Shown in pieces: positions 27,126 to 35,880 of a stretch of 64,000 nucleotides of DNA. The stretch lies in assembly GCF_023168405.1 (NCBI RefSeq), contig NZ_AP025285.1, positions 1,052,001 through 1,116,000 of the forward strand. Reading direction: 5' to 3'. This DNA comes from Leptogranulimonas caecicola (GTDB lineage Bacteria; Actinomycetota; Coriobacteriia; Coriobacteriales; Atopobiaceae). Numbering within the stretch: the first letter of the stretch is position 1; every line of letters starts with the position of its first letter. The notes beneath the pieces were generated by a model. It was not told the DNA's origin. It ran no database searches and saw only the letters and a program-made list of their open reading frames with translations. The position numbers and the translations under genes were made by a program.

Positions 27126-27151
27126 CGCCCGAACGTTCGTTTGGCTATGAT
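27123..27151 (+). promoter_or_regulatory. lexA promoter
   Basis: TTGCGC (27123-27128) and TATGAT (27146-27151) are 17 bases apart, 38 bp before the ATG. LexA box 2 lies entirely in the spacer. The remainder of the nrdR-lexA gap (26863-27111) shows no further gene. Confidence 0.7.
27130..27143 (+). promoter_or_regulatory. LexA box 2 of lexA
   Basis: CGAACGTTCGTTTG is CGAAC-GTTC-GTTTG, a second match 18 bp after the first, between -35 and -10. Two boxes suggest tight self-repression. Confidence 0.78.
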
Positions 27152-27188
27152 AGGGACACAGGAGCAAGACCTACTGGCAGGAGTGCCC

Positions 27189-27863
27189 ATGTCACGGCCA
27201 CAACTGAGTCATCGCGTTCAACAGATCTATGACTTTCTGGTTACCTATAGCCAGGAGCATGGCTATCCGCCCTCAGTGCGCGAGATTGGCGCTGCGGTAG
27301 GTCTCAAATCTCCCAGCACTGTGCATATGCATCTGCAAACCTTGGAAGATCTCAACCTCATTAGGCGCACTGCCAATAAATCCAGGACTATCGAGATCAT
27401 CAGCGGTGCCGAGAAGAGCACACCTCAGCCGGCTGCACCTCATTCTTCCCATGCACAGGTAACGGTGGAACACGATCCTAACGACGGAGTCATTAGACTT
27501 CCAGTGGTAGGCCGCGTAGCTGCAGGCGTGCCCATCCTGGCTGAGCAAAACGTCGAGGATGTACTGCAGCTTCCCACCAGCGTAGTGGGCGATTCCAGCT
27601 CCTTCGTGCTGCGTGTGCGCGGAGAGTCCATGATCAATGCCGGCATCTTTGATGGCGACTATCTAGTGGTCTCTGAGGCGCATGATGCAGTAAACGGAGA
27701 GATCGTTGTGGCCCTTATCGATGATGGCGCCACCGTAAAGACCTTCTATCGCGAGAAGGACCGCTGTCGCCTGCAACCTGAGAATGACTCTATGGACCCC
27801 ATCTATGTGCGTGAACCCCATATCATTGGTCGTGTAACGGCTCTTATGCGTTCTATTGTCTAA
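27189..27863 (+). CDS. lexA: LexA repressor
   Basis: The 224-residue protein is the SOS repressor. A winged helix (about residues 1-65, with SVREIGAAVGLKSPSTVHMHL) is followed by a variable linker and a C-terminal S24-type peptidase domain. The self-cleavage site Ala-Gly lies in VAAGVPIL; the catalytic serine is in GESMINAG and the lysine in VKTFYREKD. RecA filaments stimulate self-cleavage. GGCAGGAG is 5-6 bases before the ATG at 27189. The linker contains a 9-base core of the dispersed motif. The gene shares a one-base stop/start overlap with the next gene. Confidence 0.95.
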   Translation: MSRPQLSHRVQQIYDFLVTYSQEHGYPPSVREIGAAVGLKSPSTVHMHLQTLEDLNLIRRTANKSRTIEIISGAEKSTPQPAAPHSSHAQVTVEHDPNDGVIRLPVVGRVAAGVPILAEQNVEDVLQLPTSVVGDSSSFVLRVRGESMINAGIFDGDYLVVSEAHDAVNGEIVVALIDDGATVKTFYREKDRCRLQPENDSMDPIYVREPHIIGRVTALMRSIV

Positions 27864-28675
27864 TGGCTCCTCAGGATCACGCCTTAAAGACAACGGATAC
27901 ATCTTTTAACGTAAGCCCTCTCCATCAGGGTTGGTCCCACCCCTCTGGCCGTGTCGGTCTCTTTGACGCCGTGAGGGGTTTTTCTGTGACCTCCATGGTG
28001 CTCTTTCATCTTTGCTATGACTTGGTAGTGCTTACCTCGGTCTCCTTGTTTTGGTTCAAGCCGCCCTTTGAAGATATTTGGCGCGCCTCTATCAGCTGGA
28101 CCTTCCTTTTGGTCTCTGGATGGATGTGTTCTTTTTCCAAGAACAATCTCATTCGCTCGCTGCGCTACCTAGTGGTAGCAGCTGCGATTTTTGTTGTAAC
28201 TTCTCTGGCTGCAGTAGATGATCCCATCAATTTTGGCATCATCTACTGCATAGGGGGAGCTACCTTGATAGATGCACTGCTAGAACGGGTGGGCCTAGAG
28301 CCTTCTGGGCCTCTGGCTACCACCGTCCTCTTTGTGCTCTTTCTCGCCTGTCTCCATGTGCCTCAGGGAAGCTTTGGATTCCCCGGCTTCACAGCAGAGC
28401 TTCCAGCAAACCTTTACGCCATCTCTTGGTTTTCTTGGGCGGGGTTTCCGGGTCCTGGCTTTATCTCTGGCGACTACTACCCGCTGATACCGTATGCCTT
28501 AATCTATGGCGTAGGCATTGCGGCGGGTCGCACATTCTTGCGCACAGGATATCCAGCATGGTTCTTACGAGCACAATGCCGCCCTCTCCAATGGATTGGA
28601 CGGCATGCGCTCGCTATTTATATAGTGCACCAACCAATTATTCTAGGCTGCCTGACGCTTGCGGGACTGTTATAG
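27863..28675 (+). CDS. DUF1624 / HGSNAT-like membrane protein
   Basis: The 270-residue protein has about seven or eight membrane helices and the N-terminal FDAVRGFSVTSMVLFHLCYD block with a conserved histidine, as in DUF1624, the catalytic region of heparan-alpha-glucosaminide acetyltransferase-like proteins. Bacterial members probably acylate envelope sugars, but no substrate is known here. Its ATG overlaps the lexA stop (TAATG), so it shares the SOS-regulated transcript. It is convergent with hflX, the stops lying four bases apart. Confidence 0.75.
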   Translation: MAPQDHALKTTDTSFNVSPLHQGWSHPSGRVGLFDAVRGFSVTSMVLFHLCYDLVVLTSVSLFWFKPPFEDIWRASISWTFLLVSGWMCSFSKNNLIRSLRYLVVAAAIFVVTSLAAVDDPINFGIIYCIGGATLIDALLERVGLEPSGPLATTVLFVLFLACLHVPQGSFGFPGFTAELPANLYAISWFSWAGFPGPGFISGDYYPLIPYALIYGVGIAAGRTFLRTGYPAWFLRAQCRPLQWIGRHALAIYIVHQPIILGCLTLAGLL

Positions 28676-28679
28676 CACC

Positions 28680-30050
28680 CTAGGTAACGGGAGACTCTGA
28701 GACATTCCGCTCTGTATCTGGCTCTGACTCGGAGTCTTCTTTGGATTCCAAGTTGTCACCATCTACGCGATAGGGAGCCAACGTGCCTGCAAGGCGCACG
28801 GGAACCTTTGCGGTGATAAGCAATCCCCCGTCCTCATAGGTTTCACGAAGTACTTGCCCACGCTCATGAACCATCTTCATGAGCAGTCCCTTTTCGTAGG
28901 GGATGCGCGCAGTTACCGTGCAGTCATTCTCAGAGGCGATAGTTGCAATCTCATGGAGTAGCCCCGGAAGTCCTTGGCCGGTAAGTGCAGAAACCTGTAG
29001 TGCTTGAGGGTGCATGATGCGAAGGGTGTCCTTCTCGGCAGCAGATAACTCGTCGATCTTATTAAGACACAAAAGGTTTGTGATAGATCCTGCATCGATT
29101 TGCTCGAGAGTATCGCGCACAGAAGCCACCTGGGCAGGCCAATGAGGATCAGAGGCGTCAGCGACGATGATGATGAGGTCTGCAGCAGCCACTTCGGCAA
29201 GTGTGGACTTGAAGGCTTCCACTAGCGTGGTGGGGAGCTTTTGAATGAACCCTACAGTGTCAGTGATGGTGATCTTGCGGCCTTCTGCCAAATCGAGGGC
29301 GCGCGTGGTGGGATCAAGGGTGGCGAATAGCTCATCTTTGGCGTAGACGTCCGAGTCTGTGAGAGCGTTGAGCAACGTTGACTTTCCCGCATTGGTATAA
29401 CCCGCAAGGGCCACTCTATAGACACCGGAGTCCCAGCGCGCTTTGGATTGCACCTCTCGGCGCTGAGCCAAGCGCTTGAGCTCCTCGCGCAGTTTTGAGA
29501 TGCGATCGCGCACCAGTCGACGGTCCACCTCTAGCTGGGATTCGCCTTGACCAAAACGGCTTCCAATGCCGCCACGGGTTTGCTCGCCCATCAGGTGGCT
29601 CCACATGCCACGAAGACGCGGCAGTACGTATTGGAGCTGGGCCAATTGCACCTGTAGACGTCCCTCACGGGTTTTAGCATGATTGCCAAAGATATCTAGG
29701 ATGAGAGCAGTGCGGTCAATGACCTTTACGGGCTCGCCCACCGCTTTTTCGATATTGGATTGCTGGGAAGGTGTGAGCTCGTCATCAAAGATGACCACAT
29801 CTACATCCAGAGCATGAACAAGGTCTACCAGCTCACGAGTTTTGCCCGACCCAATAAAGGTCTTAGGAACTGGTCTGTCCAGACGCTGTGTGAGCTCCCC
29901 CACCACCTGAGCGCCGTCGGTTTGAGCCAGTCGCGCAAGCTCTGCCATGGAATCTGTCATGGCCCAATGATTGATGCCCGGTAAATCAACGCCTATGAGA
30001 AGCGCTCTTTCCTGAGGAAGAGCCGTAGGTTGAGACGTTTTGCGTGCCAT
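28680..30050 (-). CDS. hflX: GTPase HflX
   Basis: The 456-residue protein has the N-terminal HflX domain (about residues 15-190, including GSGKTRELV) and a central G domain: GYTNAGKSTLLNAL (G1), DTVGF (G3) and NKID (G4). HflX binds and splits stalled 70S ribosomes under stress. The C-terminal 40 residues are acidic and rich in Ser/Glu. It is downstream of miaB-miaA, a common neighbourhood. Confidence 0.95.
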   Translation of the reverse strand: MARKTSQPTALPQERALLIGVDLPGINHWAMTDSMAELARLAQTDGAQVVGELTQRLDRPVPKTFIGSGKTRELVDLVHALDVDVVIFDDELTPSQQSNIEKAVGEPVKVIDRTALILDIFGNHAKTREGRLQVQLAQLQYVLPRLRGMWSHLMGEQTRGGIGSRFGQGESQLEVDRRLVRDRISKLREELKRLAQRREVQSKARWDSGVYRVALAGYTNAGKSTLLNALTDSDVYAKDELFATLDPTTRALDLAEGRKITITDTVGFIQKLPTTLVEAFKSTLAEVAAADLIIIVADASDPHWPAQVASVRDTLEQIDAGSITNLLCLNKIDELSAAEKDTLRIMHPQALQVSALTGQGLPGLLHEIATIASENDCTVTARIPYEKGLLMKMVHERGQVLRETYEDGGLLITAKVPVRLAGTLAPYRVDGDNLESKEDSESEPDTERNVSESPVT

Positions 30051-30104
30051 GAAACCTGCTTCCTTAAGCTCTGATATGTATGACGTACTTAGTAGTGCGA
30101 GACC

Positions 30105-31073
30105 TTAGGAAGTCTCATTCACATTATGATAGGTTGCCAATATTACGTCACGTGCCTGGGGAATAGAAAGTTGCTCAAGATCGAGTGTTGCGGCTCGCCC
30201 ATCTCGCCTGAGCCAGGAGAGTTGACGCTTGGCATACCTGCGAGTATTGCGCTTGATGAGCTCCCTCGCTTCATCCATAGAGATCTGACCGTCTAAAGCC
30301 GCAAGCACCTCTTTGTAGCCAATGGCCTGCCGTGCAGTGAGGTTTTGCTGGATCCCTTGGGCTTTGAGGGCTTGTACCTCATCTACCAGACCTTGTTCAA
30401 ACATCTGATCCACACGGGTGTCTATGCGCGAGTAGAGCTTTTCTCGGTCGCGGACGACAGCATAGATGCGACATTGATAATGAGGGTCGCGATGCCTGAG
30501 ATGCTGAGTGCGTTCCCCATAACTCTCCCCCTTCTCATGGAGCTCCAGGGCACGGATGACACGCCGCGAATTGTGAGGGTGAATGAGCTGGGCGCTTTTG
30601 GGATCGGCAGCATTCAAGAGATTCCAGAGGTAGTCTTCACCTCTTTTAGTCAAAAGAGCCTCGTATTTTTGGCGATCAGAAGAGATCGAGCCACCCTCAG
30701 GAAAATCCATCTCGTCGATAACGGCATCCAGATAAAGCCCAGTACCCCCACAGAGCACGGGGGTAAGGCCTGCGGCTAGCTGCTGGTCTATCTCACGCCG
30801 GGCGTCTTTTTGGAAGAGAGCTACCGAGTACTCCTCAGAAGGCTCTACCACGTCCACCATCTTGAGAGGTACTTTTCGCTCTGCCTCAGGAGTTTTGGCA
30901 GTGCCTATGTCCATACCTCGATAGACCTGCATGGCATCGATGGAGGTGACACAGGAGTTAAGAGCCTGTGCCACCTCATCTGCCAAAGCCGACTTTCCCG
31001 AAGCCGTAGGCCCCACGATGGCAATCATTGGCTGCGAGGCTAGATGAGCTTGTGGCAAGGTGGCCCTATCCAT
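30105..31073 (-). CDS. miaA: tRNA dimethylallyltransferase MiaA
   Basis: The 322-residue enzyme transfers a dimethylallyl group to A37 of tRNAs reading UNN codons. Its P-loop GPTASGKSAL is near residue 21, and SIDAMQVYRGMDIGTAK near 45 carries the conserved catalytic/substrate residues. The product is the substrate of MiaB, whose gene is directly upstream with a TGATG overlap. Length is usual. The protein begins with a short extension before the P-loop. Confidence 0.95.
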   Translation of the reverse strand: MDRATLPQAHLASQPMIAIVGPTASGKSALADEVAQALNSCVTSIDAMQVYRGMDIGTAKTPEAERKVPLKMVDVVEPSEEYSVALFQKDARREIDQQLAAGLTPVLCGGTGLYLDAVIDEMDFPEGGSISSDRQKYEALLTKRGEDYLWNLLNAADPKSAQLIHPHNSRRVIRALELHEKGESYGERTQHLRHRDPHYQCRIYAVVRDREKLYSRIDTRVDQMFEQGLVDEVQALKAQGIQQNLTARQAIGYKEVLAALDGQISMDEARELIKRNTRRYAKRQLSWLRRDGRAATLDLEQLSIPQARDVILATYHNVNETS

Positions 31074-32440
31074 CAGCGTGGCTCGCTGGCCACAGTGCCG
31101 CGAAGATACCAGGTGCGCGCTTCATCTACATGGACATCCACAATGGAGCCAATGTAGTCGCTGGCACTGCGCCCTTGAGGAATGGGAAAATGCACCGTGA
31201 CGTTTTCTGGGCTATGGCCCACAAGCACTTCCGCTGACTTCTTAGAGGGGCCTTCTACCAGGACCGCCACATCGCGACCGGCTTGAGCCTGGTTATACCG
31301 CCAGCTCATCTCTTGCACCAGCTTGGCTAGCCGGTCGAAGCGCTCCTGAATCACCTCGCGAGGCGTAGGATCATCAATCTTTGCAGCCGGCGTACCTGGA
31401 CGCTTGGAGTAGATGAAGGTGTAGGCGCTAGAGAACCCCGCCTCACGTACGAGCGAGAGGGTATCCTCAAAATCCTGCTCGGTCTCCAGAGGAAATCCCA
31501 CTATGAGATCTGTGGAGAGGGCGATATCTGGCATAGCCTTCTTGATGCGGCTCACCAAGCCGAGAAACTCTTCCCTCGAATACTTGCGATTCATACGCCG
31601 CAGCACGTCAGTGGATCCCGATTGAGCAGCAAGATGAAGCTGAGGCATCACTGCCGGAGTTTCAGCCATGGCGGCAATAGTTTCGTCGGTAAGGTCTTTG
31701 GGATGGGAGCTTGTGAAGCGGATGCGATCGATGCCGGTCTTGCCCACTGCCCTTAAAAGCTCAGCAAAGCGAGGCTCGCCGTAGAGATCACGCCCGTAGG
31801 AGTTGACGTTTTGACCCAACAAGGTCACTTCGCGCACGCCGTCGGCTACCAGAGAACGTACCTCGTCCACTACCTCCTCAAAGGCACGACTGCGCTCTCG
31901 ACCGCGCACATAAGGCACAATGCAGTAGCTGCAAAAGTTGTTGCAGCCAGTCATGATGGGCACCCAGGCATGAAACTTCTGGGCACGGTGGCTAGGAAGA
32001 TCAGTAGAGAAAGAGTCATAGGGCTCTTCGACGTCCACCTCGAGGTGCTCGCCTTTCTCGGCACGTGAAGCCTCGATGAGGCGAGGAAGCTCAGAGACTG
32101 CTTGGGTGCCAAAGACCACGTCTGCATTGGGGGCAAACGACCTCATGGCTTCACCCTCGCGCTGAGCGATGCATCCACCTACGCACACCGTGCGTAAACC
32201 CGAGGAAGGCGCCGGAGCGCTCACCATAGAAGAGATTTGCCCCTGAAGGTGGGTATCGGCTTTTTCACGCACACAGCAGGTCATATAGACCACAATATCT
32301 GCATCCTCAGGCTCAGAAACCTCCAAGCAGCCACAGGAATCCAAAAGACCTGAGACGCGCTCGGAATCATGGAAGTTCATCTGGCAGCCAAAAGTGCGCA
32401 CATGATAGGTAAGGCCGGACAGAGAGCGGTCTAGCAACAA
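31073..32440 (-). CDS. miaB: tRNA 2-methylthio-N6-isopentenyladenosine synthase MiaB
   Basis: The 455-residue radical-SAM methylthiotransferase has an N-terminal UPF0004 domain with three cysteines (first in TFGCQMN), the radical-SAM cluster CNNFCSYC with VPYVRGRERSR near residue 155, and a C-terminal TRAM domain. It adds the 2-methylthio group to i6A37 in tRNA. It sits upstream of and overlaps miaA. The VPYVRGRE sequence separates it from the RimO and MtaB paralogues also found in this window. Confidence 0.95.
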   Translation of the reverse strand: MLLDRSLSGLTYHVRTFGCQMNFHDSERVSGLLDSCGCLEVSEPEDADIVVYMTCCVREKADTHLQGQISSMVSAPAPSSGLRTVCVGGCIAQREGEAMRSFAPNADVVFGTQAVSELPRLIEASRAEKGEHLEVDVEEPYDSFSTDLPSHRAQKFHAWVPIMTGCNNFCSYCIVPYVRGRERSRAFEEVVDEVRSLVADGVREVTLLGQNVNSYGRDLYGEPRFAELLRAVGKTGIDRIRFTSSHPKDLTDETIAAMAETPAVMPQLHLAAQSGSTDVLRRMNRKYSREEFLGLVSRIKKAMPDIALSTDLIVGFPLETEQDFEDTLSLVREAGFSSAYTFIYSKRPGTPAAKIDDPTPREVIQERFDRLAKLVQEMSWRYNQAQAGRDVAVLVEGPSKKSAEVLVGHSPENVTVHFPIPQGRSASDYIGSIVDVHVDEARTWYLRGTVASEPR

Positions 32441-32454
32441 ACTAAATGCCTCCC

Positions 32455-32772
32455 TTAGGCGTTGAGGATACTCACGCCGGGCTCTGAGAGAGGAGTTTCT
32501 TCGGCAGAGATCCTGTGGACGAAGACAGCGATGCGAATAGCAGTGCGCGAGTCGCCGTTGATTTGAATGTCGGAAAACGAGGGAGCAATGGAGATATCGA
32601 GGCCCACTGGAATAAGAAACCCTCGTGCGATGGCCACTGCCTTGATGGCCTGATTGACTGCGCCTGCACCTATTGCCTGCAGGTTTACAGGTACGCCGTC
32701 TTTGACCATACCAGCGATGGCGCCGGCCACCGAGGCCGGGGAAGATTTACTGGAGACCTTGAGAAAATCCAT
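32455..32772 (-). CDS. spoVS: SpoVS-family DNA/RNA-binding protein
   Basis: The 105-residue protein matches SpoVS almost throughout: MDFLKVSSKSSPASVAGAIA at the start, then GAGAVNQAIKAVAIARGFL. The family is Alba-like and probably binds nucleic acid; in Bacillus it affects sporulation. A C-terminal tail of about 20 residues exceeds the usual 86-residue form. The ATG at 32772 has AGGAG about nine bases upstream. The gene lies just before miaB, as in many clostridia. Confidence 0.92.
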   Translation of the reverse strand: MDFLKVSSKSSPASVAGAIAGMVKDGVPVNLQAIGAGAVNQAIKAVAIARGFLIPVGLDISIAPSFSDIQINGDSRTAIRIAVFVHRISAEETPLSEPGVSILNA

Positions 32773-32917
32773 GTCGATGGCTCCTGGATGTTGTAGTGCG
32801 GGTGTCGTTCGTTGGTTGTGTGTACCGTATCTCTTAAGCATGGTACCCGAGCACAGGATCTAAAGAAGACAGGTCAGACAGCTCCCGTCAAATATACGCA
32901 GGAGCCAGAAGATGCGC

Positions 32918-33994
32918 CTAGCCCTCATCCTCTTTTGCGATACGAAAGGTGACCGTAATCTTGTCCTTGCCACATCGCACCGTGGGCTCGTCTTCCAGAG
33001 CTACATAGTAGCGATCAGAGATAAATGAAAAGGCTCTCTCCATACGCCGAGAAAACTCTTTGGAATCCCCTTCGTCGAGCTTGAGACCCCGATGGTCTTT
33101 GGAAAGATCCACCGGAGAGGAGGTCTGGCCCTTGTCAGTGCCGTGGGTGAGCCTTGCCATCACAGAGCGTACGGGGCGAATGGCTCCCGAAAGAATACGA
33201 TGGGCAGTACGCTCTGAGAGTTCCAAGCCGAGAGAAGATGCAACCTCCACCAGCTCTTTTGCGTCCACTGCTGCATAGAGGCGCTCCAAGAGCGGCAGCG
33301 AGTCGATGCTGTCAAGGAAGAGCAGCGAGGCATCATCCATGGCGCTGGCCATACGGCTGCGAATAGTTACCACGATCTCTGCAGGAGAACCCAAGAACAC
33401 TGTGACACTATGCCTTTCTTCGAAGGCAAACTCACAGCAGGTACGAGGAATGTTGTGAGGCCCTCGCGCCACAGTGGTCTCGTCGTCTTCTGTGGTAAAG
33501 AGTGTTGGCCAGGTAGACTGATCTGCTCGTTCAGGAAGTTCTGGGCCTGTGATCACCTCGATTGAAGTACCCATGCGCTCACCGGAAGCCCTTACACGGG
33601 CGATACGGGCATTCTGCCGAATGGAAAAAAGCGCCATGCCGCGACCGTGCACACCCCATCGATCCTCGTGAATCGAGTCTAGCTTGGAAGTCACGCGAGC
33701 TTCAAAGATGCGTTCCTGCATAGACAAGGGCACACCGGAACCGTCATCGATCATAGTGAGATGGCGCTCGTCGCCTTGCCTAGTGGTGGCGAGATAGATC
33801 TGGGTGGCGCCAGCATCACGGGCGTTGCGCAGAAGCTCCACTACCACGTCTTCCACACAGCGGATATCATGACGCGCTTGACGACGCTCAGCCTCATCTA
33901 CTACCAGGCGCACGTAGCCCGCACCAAAGTTTTCTTCGACGCGGGCTACAGACTCCCCTGTGACGTCTGCGATGAAATCGCTGAGATCTCCCAT
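32918..33994 (-). CDS. GHKL-family ATPase, MutL-like N-terminal fold
   Basis: The 358-residue protein has the three ATP-binding motifs of the GHKL (gyrase/Hsp90/kinase/MutL) fold: N-box ELLRNARDAGATQI near residue 53, DDGSGVP near 82 and GVHGRGMALFSIRQN near 113. There are no kinase phosphoacceptor, membrane or MutL endonuclease motifs. The middle and C-terminal thirds are not recognised. It starts three bases after the rny stop and precedes spoVS. In clostridia mutL occurs near miaB; no mutS or mutL is in this window. Confidence 0.7.
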   Translation of the reverse strand: MGDLSDFIADVTGESVARVEENFGAGYVRLVVDEAERRQARHDIRCVEDVVVELLRNARDAGATQIYLATTRQGDERHLTMIDDGSGVPLSMQERIFEARVTSKLDSIHEDRWGVHGRGMALFSIRQNARIARVRASGERMGTSIEVITGPELPERADQSTWPTLFTTEDDETTVARGPHNIPRTCCEFAFEERHSVTVFLGSPAEIVVTIRSRMASAMDDASLLFLDSIDSLPLLERLYAAVDAKELVEVASSLGLELSERTAHRILSGAIRPVRSVMARLTHGTDKGQTSSPVDLSKDHRGLKLDEGDSKEFSRRMERAFSFISDRYYVALEDEPTVRCGKDKITVTFRIAKEDEG

Positions 33995-33997
33995 GGG

Positions 33998-35560
33998 CTA
34001 CTTGGCAACGTCGATTGCGCGAGATTCGCGGATGACTACTACGCGCACCTGGCCGGGATACTCCATCTCATCCTCGATCTGCTTGGCGATGTCGTGAGCA
34101 AGCACTACTGCCTCGGCGTCAGAGATCTTTTCAGGCTCAACCATGACGTGAAGTTCGCGGCCTGCCTGCATGGCATAAGTGCGTTCAACGCCCTCATGGG
34201 CATTGGAGATCTCCTCAAGCTTCTCAAGACGCTTGATATAGGCCTCAGCAGACTCGCGCCGTGCACCAGGGCGAGCAGCGCTGATGGCATCTGCAGCCTG
34301 CACCAACACATCCAGTACAGTCTCAGGCTCGATATCTGCATGGTGAGCCTCGATAGCATGGACAATCTCAGCCTTCTCGCCATATTTGCGCGCAAGGTCA
34401 GCGCCAATAACGGCATGAGGGCCTTCCACTTCACGATCGATGGCCTTGCCAATGTCATGAAGCAGACCAGCACGCTTCGCCATAGCAGGGTCGCTGCCAA
34501 GCTCGGCTGCCATAAGCGAGCAGAGCTCAGCCACTTGCTTGGAATGCTGAAGCACGTTCTGCCCATAGGAAGTGCGATAGCGCAAGGCACCCAAGGTACG
34601 AACAAGCTCAGGATGGAGATCATGGATGCCTAGGTCGAAAGCAGCTTGCTCGCCGGCGTCCAAGACACGCTGGTTTACCAGCTTCTCTGCCTTGGCATAC
34701 ATCTCCTCAATGCGCGCAGGATGAATGCGTCCATCTGCTACCAGGTTTTCCAGCGCCACACGGGCAGTTTCGCGACGTACGGGATCATAGCTAGAAAGGC
34801 CAACGCTCTCTGGAGTGTCATCGATGACTAGCGTTACGCCAGAGATCTGCTCGAAGGAACGGATGTTGCGGCCTTCGCGACCAATGATGCGACCTTTGAG
34901 ATCATCGGATGGAATATGCACGGTGGTTACAGTGATCTCAGAGGCTTGATCCGCCGCACAGCGCTGAATAGCCGTAGAGATGATCTCTCGAGCAGTTTTT
35001 TCTGCAGTAGCGCGAGTGCGCTGCTCGCTCTCACGAAGGATTTGTGCCTCTTCACGCACTGTATCCTTGCGAACGCGCTCCAGAAGCTCATCATGCGCCT
35101 CGTCTTTGGTGAGGGCAGCAATGCGCTCGAGCTCAGTGGACTGCTGGGCTATCAGTTTTTCTACGTCATTGCGGCGACGATCCAGCTGGCTCTGATTCTC
35201 AGAAAGCTGATGCTCTTTGCGATCCAATGCATCGTTTCTGCGGTCCAGCGACTCCTCACGCTGCATAATGCGAGATTCGAGGTCACGAAGCTCGCCTTTA
35301 CGTGCGCGATTTTCAGCCTCTTGGGCCTGCTTTAATTTGAGAATCTCTTCTTTTGCAGAGAGAATGGACTCTTTCTTTTGGGTCTCTGCATTTCGGGATG
35401 CCTCGGCTTCAATTTGAGTAGCACGACTCTCTGCATCGCGCACTTTTTGATTAGCCTCGATCACCTTGGCATTGGTCTTGCCATTAGCAAGATTCCAGGC
35501 CACCAGGGCGCCTACAACGATCCCGACGATGCAGAGTACCACGGGGAGTGCGATGTCCAT
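33998..35560 (-). CDS. rny: Ribonuclease Y
   Basis: The 520-residue endoribonuclease starts mRNA decay at the membrane. It has an N-terminal membrane helix (about residues 5-24), a long charged coiled coil (about 30-200), a KH domain (GRIIGREGRNIRSFEQ near 219) and an HD domain with the metal-binding HDIGKA near 370. All key parts are present at the usual length. RNase J and PNPase genes lie 10-16 kb away in the same block. A hairpin-rich leader precedes it. Confidence 0.96.
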   Translation of the reverse strand: MDIALPVVLCIVGIVVGALVAWNLANGKTNAKVIEANQKVRDAESRATQIEAEASRNAETQKKESILSAKEEILKLKQAQEAENRARKGELRDLESRIMQREESLDRRNDALDRKEHQLSENQSQLDRRRNDVEKLIAQQSTELERIAALTKDEAHDELLERVRKDTVREEAQILRESEQRTRATAEKTAREIISTAIQRCAADQASEITVTTVHIPSDDLKGRIIGREGRNIRSFEQISGVTLVIDDTPESVGLSSYDPVRRETARVALENLVADGRIHPARIEEMYAKAEKLVNQRVLDAGEQAAFDLGIHDLHPELVRTLGALRYRTSYGQNVLQHSKQVAELCSLMAAELGSDPAMAKRAGLLHDIGKAIDREVEGPHAVIGADLARKYGEKAEIVHAIEAHHADIEPETVLDVLVQAADAISAARPGARRESAEAYIKRLEKLEEISNAHEGVERTYAMQAGRELHVMVEPEKISDAEAVVLAHDIAKQIEDEMEYPGQVRVVVIRESRAIDVAK

Positions 35561-35580
35561 GGTATCTTCCTCGTCTTCTC

Positions 35581-35700
35581 TAATCAGTGCTCTTATCGTT
35601 TGATAGCTGCCACCTAAATTTCAGGTGGCCACCGTAAGAGCGACCGTGTGCCCCCAAGGGGGTCCTCGGAAGCGAGGAGGCTCATGACCTCGATAAATAG
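35581..35700 (-). promoter_or_regulatory. Hairpin-rich leader of rny
   Basis: On the minus strand four hairpins follow each other in about 120 bases: CCTCG-CTTC-CGAGG, CCCCC-TT-GGGGG, CAC-type pairing around GGTCGCTC, and GCCACCT-N7-AGGTGGC (35609-35629). The rny ATG follows 49 bases later. I recognise no named riboswitch; the rest of the 308-bp recX-rny gap also has CCTAGG-N6-CCTAGG near 35750. Confidence 0.5.
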
Positions 35701-35843
35701 CGACATAACCTGAGTTTGAGGTTGGGTCGTTGGTGGTCTATGAAAACCTAGGGCAAAAGCCTAGGAAGGACGCTCTGCGGCTCTTGCATTTTAGTTTATG
35801 TAGGCTGACTCGTAAAGCTAAGGAGCACGCCTTGATGCATAAA

Positions 35844-35880
35844 TCAGAGGAATCTTTGAGATGGCTGACTATTCCTCTGA
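35844..35880 (-). terminator. Hairpin over the recX stop codon
   Basis: TCAGAGGAAT and ATTCCTCTGA are perfect 10-bp arms spanning the recX end. Only a weak T-rich stretch follows, so it may reduce rather than block read-through into rny. Confidence 0.5.
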
